DNA of 64,000 nucleotides from Smittia aterrima (taxonomy: Eukaryota > Arthropoda > Insecta > Diptera > Chironomidae), in NCBI GenBank assembly GCA_033063855.1, contig CP093830.1:19282854-19346853 (forward strand). The letters are read 5' to 3'. Under the pieces are notes generated by a model. That model did no database searches. It saw only the letters and a program-made list of their open reading frames with translations, and was not told the DNA's origin. This document shows, one piece after another, positions 36,411 through 43,750 of the stretch (the stretch's first letter is position 1; every line of letters begins with the position of its first letter). The position numbers were made by a program, and so were the translations under genes.

Positions 36411-36699
36411 CAAACATTGGATTTTGAAGTATAATTCAGAAAAGAACATAGATTATTGAATTTTTTTGGCGAATAATCTTAAAAGAACGTCTAACTTTTT
36501 AAAAAAGATCAAACCAGTAAATGAATTAATGAGCTACATTTATTTATCATAGAGATTGAACTTTTTCACATTAGAATATTGAGCAACTTTCTTCATTCGC
36601 AAAAAATTAGAGCAAGACAATAGTTATTTAGTTAGACAGTAAGAAATTGAACATGAAATTGAATATGAAAAAGCAGTTCATCGAAACCTATAAATGTTA

Positions 36700-36852
36700 T
36701 GCCACGAAGTGGCACGTTTATCAAATAAAACATCTGCATAAATTTGTACTGTGAGAACTGAGTATCTCCAGTATCGAATCAACAAAATTCCTGAATTTTT
36801 TTGACAACAATTGATGAGTCAGTTTTGTCGAGACCATCTCTTTAAACATTCC
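36700..36852 (-). repeat. Cluster flank repeat, reverse copy downstream of AR4, with perfect hairpin
   Basis: TGCCACGAAGTGGCA at 36700-36714 is a perfect 6-bp stem with a GAA loop. The reverse-orientation repeat follows: AAACATCTGC, TTTGACAACAATTGATGAG and GACCATCTC. Confidence 0.75.
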
Positions 36853-38375
36853 ATTTTTTTTGTCAATATCTTTTTGTTGGATAAGCAACAGATTCTTGAT
36901 CACGCCGGTGTAGATGAACATGAAATAATAATTTTTGTTCTCATCAATATTGCAATTTACGGCTAAGTTTCTCGAAAAATATTTGATTTGCTCAAACTAT
37001 TTCTTATAGAAACCTACATTACTCGAAGCAATCAGTAATGATAATATTGAGATCAAGAAAGGGAAGATAAGAGCTATCAGATGATAGCAACTAAATGTCA
37101 AGGGCTATTGTTTAATAAAATCTGTCTCAACAACAAACAGAGTATTGTTTTAACAAATAACTAGTTAGCAAACTGTTTCAATTCGAATTTATACAAATAA
37201 TATCTGAAAAGGTACAAAACACTATTTAGATTTAAATAATTTACATTTCTGAAATCTTCGCGAAAAGTGTGTTAGTTTTGAATTTTTATTAGAAAGGTTT
37301 TCGCCCTTCGCAAATACCTTGAGAAATGAGGATCAGATTCATTTTTAAAGATCTGTTTCTTAAACAAGACACTCAATCGAATCAACAAAAAACTGAGAAA
37401 CTTTTGACAACAACCGATAATGCAATAACACTACGTACAATTTTATAAGTAACCATCTCTTCAAACCTGCCATTTTCATTTCATGAGATACGAAAAAATA
37501 AATTGAAGACTCATTTCTAAACAAATAAAAGATTCTTACTGAATAAGCAAAAGAGAAATTATTGTTGTTCTGAAAGACAGAGTCTTTAGATATGAAACAG
37601 TATGGGATGTTCTACTTTGGGATGTGAAGGAAATGAGATATACTGAAGCTATAGCAATAACTGAGCGTTGTCAACTTTTTGAATATGTTCCTAAAAGCTA
37701 TTAAACATTTCTAATATTTTTGGTTTCAATGCATTTTTATATATTAAAATTGTCTTGAATTTCGTGCTCTCAATTCATGGAAATCGAATGAAAAATTCTT
37801 TATTCTCGATGGAAAGTCAAAGATTTAGTTGATTTCTCGGTTCTAAAGAAATTATGCAAAGTCAAATGCACAAAGATAACAGGTAATGTCACGATGCGAT
37901 ACTTTTACCATATGAAACATCTGCATAAATTGTTACTAAATCAATTGAGTACCTCTAATAACAAATCAACCAAAGTATTAAATTGTTTTAAGAAAAATTT
38001 TGCGGAAACCATCTCTACAAACACTCAATTTCACTTTAAATGTTATATTGTGAATAATCAGAAAAAAAATTAAGCAAATCTTTTAAAAATAAAATTTGTG
38101 AATTACGTTTACAGTGAATGACTCAAAAACCAAATCCTCAAAATTGATGAAATTCAGAGTAAAGCAGCGTTGTTAAAATGGAAGAAGCATCTTTTTGATG
38201 ATAATGATGATTTTTGATGAATTTATTTAGGACTAAGGAGCTAGTTTCGGCTATTTTGATAAAAAAAAATTATTTATATCTGCTCCTCCGTATTATTTAG
38301 ATATTATCAGAAAAGAAATTATCAGTTTTAAAATTTTTGCAATTTACGATCTTTAAGGGACTCAAAAAATATTTA
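36853..38375. other. Intergenic stretch with gene-less cluster flanks
   Basis: No AR coding exon is found. Diverged reverse copies of the flank repeat occur near 37360-37471 and 37914-38030. The stretch at 37740-37860 resembles the region upstream of AR7 (about 42600-42660). An ancestral gene copy may have been lost between these flanks. Confidence 0.5.
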
Positions 38376-38507
38376 TGATGAAGTATTTGCAGAGATGGCT
38401 TTGATGAAATTTTAAGTATCATTTGACTCATCAATTGTTGTCAAAGAGATTGTCAATTCGATATTAACAGCGTTCGATTGACGTAGGAAAAGTTAATAAA
38501 GATGTTT
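38376..38507 (+). repeat. Cluster flank repeat, forward copy upstream of AR5
   Basis: Contains GCAGAGATGGCTTTGAT, GACTCATCAATTGTTGTCAA, CGATATTAACAGCGTTCGAT and GACGTAG, ending at GATGTTT. Confidence 0.77.
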
Positions 38508-38730
38508 TGTAAGAAAAACAAAAGAACATTTTCAAGTTATACTAATGCAAACTGCATAAAGACGATAACTACGCAGTTGGATAAGAAGAGAGGTTTTATG
38601 CTTCATTTCACATTTTCCACATGTCCTTAACCGGTTGGAACATAATCTGTAATCTGCCCATAGCTATCAAGAGATTTTTAGCTTTACCATGAAGCTTATA
38701 GTTATGGGCTCTAGAAAAATTCGTATCTAA

Positions 38731-38825
38731 ATGGAAACGTCCACACTAACAGCAGCACTCATCAACGAAATTTAATAGAAAAATTTAGTATAAAGAGGCT
38801 TCGTGAAACTATTTTCATCACTTCA
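38731..38825 (+). promoter_or_regulatory. AR5 promoter
   Basis: Block ATGGAAACGTCCACACTAAC with GCACTCATCAACG, TATAAA at 38789-38794, GAGGCTTCGTGAAACTA and initiator-like ATCACTTCAAG. Confidence 0.78.
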
Positions 38826-38859
38826 AGTTTAATTCTTACCAAGTCTACTAAAAGCAAAG

Positions 38860-39456
38860 ATGAAATCCTTTTTGATTGCCAGTTTCGTTATCATTGCGAT
38901 GATCGGTGAGTAGTTTCATTAGGAATTCACTTTATCAGACTAACCTTTTTTCTCAGCAAATGTAGCAGCACAATCACCAGCTCAGTTGGCAGCAGACGCC
39001 GCATTACAAGCAGCAGTATTAGCCAGACAAGCAGCAACAAATGCAACGGAAACAGCAGATAAAGCAGCACTTACAGCAACAAATGCAACTGCATTACAAA
39101 CACAATTACAAACTCAATTATTAGCAGAGGCAGCAAATGCAACTGCAGAAGCAATTCAAGTTGCAGAAGCAGCAGCCGCAGAAGCAATAAGAGTTGCTGA
39201 AGCAGGAGTTCTAACACCAGCCGAAAAAGCGGCAATTGCAGTAGAAGTTGCTGCAGCCGCAGCAACGAAAGCAGCATTAGTAGCACTAAGAGCAGCAGAA
39301 CTTTCAGCGGACCTAGCAATAGCAACAGATGCAGCGGTATTAGCATCATCAGTATCAGTAGCAGCAGCATCAGCAGAAACCATAGCTCTAGCAGCTGCCG
39401 TAGCTGCAGAGGCAGAAGCAGCGAGACTTGCAGATATTGCAGCAGCAGAACATTAA
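38860..39456 (+). CDS. AR5: secreted Ala-rich helical-repeat protein, no cysteine
   Basis: Exons 38860-38905 and 38957-39456 (intron 51 bases) give 181 residues. The signal peptide is MKSFLIASFVIIAMIANVAA. A hand count gives 68 Ala in the 161 residues after it, about 42%. The paired units AEAIQVAEAAA and AEAIRVAEAGV are identical to AR3, and TPAEKAAIAVEVAAAA starts at residue 102. The N-terminal half is rich in ATNAT- and LQTQ-type segments. Ser22 replaces the Cys of AR3 and AR4, and the last residue is His instead of Cys. The central part is very close to AR3, which suggests recent duplication or gene conversion. Confidence 0.87.
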
Positions 39457-39572
39457 GTTCTTAGAAATCTCATTAAAAGTGTGAAGTTTTTTTTTTATAG
39501 AATTCATTTTTCATTTTTAGTATTTTGTTTCTTTCACAAGGTTAAAATACGAAAGAATAAATTTATTTTTCA

Positions 39573-39618
39573 AATAAAATTTTTATTCAGCTAACAAAAC
39601 AGTTTTTATTATATGAAC
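39573..39618 (+). terminator. AR5 poly(A) region
   Basis: AATAAA at 39573-39578 followed by ATTCAGCTAACAAAACAG. A second AATAAA lies about 20 bases upstream. Confidence 0.68.
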
Positions 39619-39692
39619 AAATATTATCTCAATTGAATAATGTGTTTTGAAAAAGCAGAAGTTGACCTTGTACTACTCGAAAATAGTCGCTG

Positions 39693-39846
39693 TTGCCACG
39701 AAGCGGCACGTTTACCAAATGAAACATCTGCAAAAAATGTTACTACGTCAACTAAGTATTTCCAATATCGGATCAACAAAATTCCTGAATCCTTTTGACA
39801 ACAACTGATAAGTCGGTTTCATTAAAACCATCGCTACAAACATTTC
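39693..39846 (-). repeat. Cluster flank repeat, reverse copy downstream of AR5, with hairpin
   Basis: TGCCACGAAGCGGCA (one mismatch in the stem), then GAAACATCTGC, TACGTCAACT, TTTGACAACAACTGATAAG and AAACCATCGC. It pairs in inverted orientation with 38376-38507. Confidence 0.73.
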
Positions 39847-40950
39847 TTTTCTTTCAATTTTATATTATGGAATAATAAATAGATTCCCGTTCGCACAGGC
39901 ATAGATAAATATGAAACAATAGCAGAATATTAAAATTTAGTTCTTAGCAATGTCGCAGTTTACGATCTTCGAAATTTTTTGGTTTTATTCAATATTGAAC
40001 CTAATAAAGTGAAGATAAGAGCTATCAGATGATACCAAGTAAAGGACAAGGGAGCTGTCAGTTGATATAATAAATAAAATGAAAATTTCATAATTTTCTA
40101 TTCAGCAATCTTCAAGAAATGTTTAGGGACATATTTAATTAAATTTGATTTTTACAAACAAAAAAAAAGATTTTTATTGGTAAGGTGATTGACCTTAGTA
40201 AATATCGCGGGACATGAGGATCAGGTTCGTTTTAAAGATCCTCATATCTCGCAAACAGAACATCTGGACCTTTTATCATACGTCAATTGAATTTAACGAC
40301 ACTCAATCGAATCAACAAGAAACTGAGCCTTTTGGCAACAACCGATAAATACAATAACACTACGTTCAATTTTATTCGAAACCATCTCTACAAACACGCC
40401 ATTTTTTTTTATGAGACTGATTGGAATGAATAAATTGAAGACTCATTTCTAAGCAAATAAAAAGTTCTTACTGAATAACAAAAGAGTGAAAATATTGTTG
40501 TTTTGAAAGATAGTGCTCTAATTCCAATATGAAAGAGAATGGGTTACGCTGGTATAGAAGGAAACGTGTCAACTATAGAAATAACTGCAGCGTTGTCGAT
40601 TTAATGAATTTGTTCATGAAAGCTTTGAAAAAAATCAAATATTATCGAGTTCACTGTCCCTTAATAAATTTAATATAATCTTAAAATATTATGGTCGTCG
40701 TTATTCTTAATAATTAACAATTCTAAAATCTGGATGGAAATTCAAACAGTTTATTTCCAGATTCTTAATAAAGCTAAGCTATTGGTTTCTCATTTACCAA
40801 TTTAAATTTATGATTTATCCGTTAACGAATAACTAGATATAACATTTGCAGACTTTATTATAATAGTATTGTTGAATAAAAGTAATGATGAAAATTTTTA
40901 AATTTAAAAAAATTATTTCATGACGAAACGTGAATTTTTTTAAAAAGATA
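39847..40950. other. AR5-AR6 intergenic region
   Basis: It contains another diverged reverse flank copy at about 40256-40400 (CACTCAATCGAATCAACAAG, then AAACCATCTC) and a diverged relative of the AR promoter block near 40557. The block matches the gene-less stretch near 37300-37690. No coding exon is seen. Confidence 0.5.
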
Positions 40951-40990
40951 TATAAAGCGGCTGCATGAAGATATTTTCATCACTCAAGTT
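40951..40990 (+). promoter_or_regulatory. AR6 promoter
   Basis: TATAAA at 40951-40956, GCGGCTGCATGAAGAT and initiator-like TCATCACTCAAG. The ATG at 40965 is in frame with the gene but probably lies upstream of the transcription start. Confidence 0.68.
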
Positions 40991-41012
40991 TAATTCGCAC
41001 AAAGCCTTGAAA

Positions 41013-41739
41013 ATGAAATTTATTTTAATTGTCAGTTTCTTCACTATTGCGTTGATCGCAATCACTGGTAGGAAGCTTGATGGAAAATTTACTTTCAACA
41101 ACTTAACAATATATAATTTTATTTTAATCAGAAACCGAAGCGAGAAAATGTCATTCAGTACACGCGTCGGCTCCCGCGTCAGTACCTGCATCGTTACCTG
41201 CGTCGGCTCCCGCGTCAGTACCTGCATCGGTACCCGCTTCAGTACCCGCATCAGAAAAAACACCTGCACAAATAGCTGCTGAAGAGGCAGCGAAAGCAGC
41301 GATGTTAGCAGAAGCAGCAGCAGCAGCGGCAGTATTAGAATCAGAAAAGGCAGCAAAAGCAGCGGCAGATGCAGCAGCATATGCAGCACAGTTGAAAATA
41401 GATGGAATAGCAGAGGCTGCAGCAGCAGCAGCAGAAGCAATAAGAGTAGCAGAAGCAGCAGCAGCAGAGGCAATAAGAGTTGCTGCAGCTGGCGAGCAAA
41501 CACCGGCAGAAAAAGCAGCAGTAACTGCAGCAACTGAAGCAGCAGCAGCAGCAAAAGCGATCGAGGTAGCAGCAAAAGCAGCAGCTAATGTTGAAGCACA
41601 GACTGCTGCAGATAAAGCAGCCGCAGATGCAGCAGACGCTGCCACTGCAGCGAAAGCAGCAGCTGATGCGGCAATAGCTGCATCAGAAGCAGCAGCAGAT
41701 GCGGCTGCCGAAGCTGCCGCAGCAGCAGGACAACCGTGA
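41013..41739 (+). CDS. AR6: secreted Ala-rich protein with Pro-Ala-Ser repeat
   Basis: Exons 41013-41067 and 41132-41739 (phase-1 intron of 64 bases) give 220 residues. The signal exon MKFILIVSFFTIALIAIT is three codons longer than in AR1 to AR5, as in AR7. After a short stretch with Cys25 comes a Pro-Ala-Ser segment of ASAP/ASVP units encoded by a 12-bp repeat. The rest is extremely Ala-rich, with 11-residue units (AEAIRVAEAAA and the adjacent AEAIRVAAAGE) and the signature TPAEKAAV near residue 142. An in-frame ATG at 40965 would add 16 residues before the signal peptide but is probably not transcribed. Confidence 0.84.
41164..41247 (+). repeat. 12-bp minisatellite coding for Pro-Ala-Ser units
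   Basis: Seven 12-bp units (types GCGTCGGCTCCC, GCGTCAGTACCT, GCATCGTTACCT) fall into a 36-bp higher-order repeat present twice, plus one more unit. The array is GC-rich compared with its AT-rich surroundings and is translated as ASAP/ASVP/ASLP. Confidence 0.85.
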
Positions 41740-41898
41740 ATTCAGTTGCTTGGAATGTCCTGATATACAACCTTTGAGGAGCGATAAAATAAAGAAGCTT
41801 TGCCTGGAAGTCGCCGTTTATTTTTATTTCTTAATTCAAAATATTTTTTTCAAAAACTTCATTAATCGAAAACTTCGTCAAACAATAATTATTTTCCA

Positions 41899-41940
41899 AA
41901 TAAACAATTTCATTCAGCTAACAAAACTGTTTTACTTAGT
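41899..41940 (+). terminator. AR6 poly(A) region
   Basis: AATAAA at 41899-41904 followed by ATTCAGCTAACAAAACTG. An earlier AATAAA occurs near 41785. Confidence 0.65.
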
Positions 41941-42845
41941 CGGAAAAATATTTTCTGGACCACAATGAAAAGAATACTGAAATAATTTCTAGACGAGTGA
42001 TCTTCACCTAACGTTCGAATCTAAAATAGATGAAACGCTCGAACTAAATGATAATAACAGCTACGAGATCATATTGATTGCAAAATTGAAACAAAGCGAG
42101 TTCGTTAGCATAAAGAATTTTTAATTGCGAGTAGCATGATCGACCTTCGTTCTTCGTAAACACGTCGAAACACGAGCGCCAAGTTTATTTGAAGAGATCT
42201 TTCTGTTTCTCAAACAAAACATCTGCAAAAATTATTCCTGTTTCTAACGACACTCAATCGAATCAACAAGAAACTGAAAACCTTTTGACAACAGTGATGA
42301 GTTACTCATCGTGAGTAAACTGAAGCCACATTTTCATGGAAACCATCTCAACAAACACGCCATTTCGATTTCATGAGGTAGATTGTACAAAAAAGAAATA
42401 TTAATGATCTGCTTATATGAATAACATGAAGGCTTCATAACAAAGCTCAGTGTAAATATGAAGCAGTATATGATTCGAAACTCATTTTTTTCTAATATCA
42501 AAGAGTTGATTAAGGGATTTCTAGTCATGCTGGTATAAAAAAAAATTTAAAATTCGTGCCTGAAAGCAATAGATGGACTTGTCAAATATTTTTGATTGAT
42601 TAAGATTATGTTCTCTTTGAACGCCAATCGGACGAAAAATTCACTGGGAAAGTCGAAGATATTCTTGATGTCTAACTAGATATCAGATGGTGTGTTCATT
42701 CATTACAAACGCTTCTCGTGTTTTTCCCATATTAGAATAAAACTTGAATAAAATTATTGATGAGAATGTTAGAATTTGAAAAAAGTGCAACGTTTTTTCA
42801 TGACGAATCCCTGTAAAGTGTTCGCGCGAAAATCTCGGGAAAATG
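41941..42845. other. AR6-AR7 intergenic region with reverse flank copy
   Basis: A reverse flank repeat lies at about 42216-42361 (AAACATCTGC, CACTCAATCGAATCAACAAG, TTTTGACAACAGTGATGAG, AAACCATCTC). The remainder is AT-rich with no supported coding sequence. Confidence 0.5.
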
Positions 42846-42890
42846 TATAAAAAGCGACTGCACTAATCCATTTTCATCAGTTCAGTCCAA
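42846..42890 (+). promoter_or_regulatory. AR7 promoter
   Basis: TATAAA at 42846-42851, AAGCGACTGCACTAATCC and initiator-like TTTTCATCAGTTCAGTCC. It is diverged from the AR1 to AR5 promoters but similar in layout. Confidence 0.65.
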
Positions 42891-42935
42891 GTTTAATTCG
42901 TACCAAGTCAAATACCAAGTCTACTAAAATCAAAA

Positions 42936-43311
42936 ATGAAATCCTTCTTCATTGTCAGTTTCGTTATTGTTGCGATGATCGCAATGACTGGTGAGTAGCT
43001 GAATTAAAATTTTGCTGTATCGTTCTAACAGTTAGGCTCTAACTTGATGTCTTTTAGCAAATGCAGCCCCAGCACAATCACAAGCCGAATTGAAAGCACA
43101 AGGAGAAGCGGAAGCAAAGCAAGCCGCAGCAGAAGCAAAAGATACAGCGGAAAAAGCAGCAGCAGAGGCAATAAGAGTTTCAGGGTCAACAACACCGGAA
43201 CAGAAGGCCGACACTGCAGCTAAAGTAGCAGCAGCAGCTGCAGCTAAAACTAAAGAAACAGCAGAGAAAGCAGCAGCTAATACAGCCGCACAAGCAGCAG
43301 CAGGAAAATAA
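42936..43311 (+). CDS. AR7: short secreted Ala/Lys/Glu-rich, LEA-like protein
   Basis: Exons 42936-42990 and 43058-43311 (phase-1 intron of 67 bases) give 102 residues, the shortest member. The signal peptide is MKSFFIVSFVIVAMIAMT, followed by ANAAPAQ. The mature part is Ala with alternating Lys and Glu (AEAKDTAEKAAAEAIRV, KTKETAEKAAANTAAQ), resembling group 3 LEA proteins (LEA_4) in composition. The family signature appears as TPEQKADTAAKVAAAA from residue 64. There is no Cys. Whether this is true LEA homology or convergent composition cannot be told from sequence alone. Confidence 0.84.
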
Positions 43312-43450
43312 AAAAATTGGTTGCAATCTAAGCCTCAATGAAACCCTTCAAGGGCTCAAGCAAATCATAGATAGCTCTCAACATTTTTAATCAATTTTTA
43401 CAAAGTTTGTTACTCGAGTACTGCTTCAAACTTTAATCAAATAACTTTCA

Positions 43451-43490
43451 AATAAACAATTTCAATCAAAACCATAAAACTTTCGCTTAG
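43451..43490 (+). terminator. AR7 poly(A) region
   Basis: AATAAACAATTTCAATC from 43451, then AACCATAAAAC, a diverged version of the shared block. Confidence 0.58.
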
Positions 43491-43682
43491 TGGGTTGTGT
43501 TAAATGTTTTCTGAATCACAGTGAAAAGAACACTGAAATAATTTTCAACTGCGTATTTTAAATGAAACGTTAGAAAAGATCAAATGTAGTGATAAGAACT
43601 ACTACGAGATCATATCGCTTAAAAACTTTTAACAAAATTGCATCATTCACTGATTTCGAATCAGCAACAAACTGAGAATTTT

Positions 43683-43750
43683 TCTGACAACAACTGATGA
43701 ATGTTACAATACAACGTTCACTTTCATAGAAACCATCTCCGCAAACACGC
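43683..43750 (-). repeat. Last reverse flank repeat of the cluster
   Basis: CTGACAACAACTGATGAATG, then GAAACCATCTCCGCAAACAC. No further copies are evident to the right, so this marks the end of the repeated domain. Confidence 0.62.

Noticed and set aside
40940..41575. 211-residue Leu-rich frame on the minus strand over AR6
   Set aside because: Shadow of GCA-rich coding DNA, since antisense GCA repeats avoid stops. It has no start context or family match. Similar minus-strand Leu-rich frames over AR1 to AR5 were dropped for the same reason.
29346..43750. CRISPR-like array of spaced repeats
   Set aside because: Repeats are long, diverged, kilobases apart and in both orientations around spliced eukaryotic genes.
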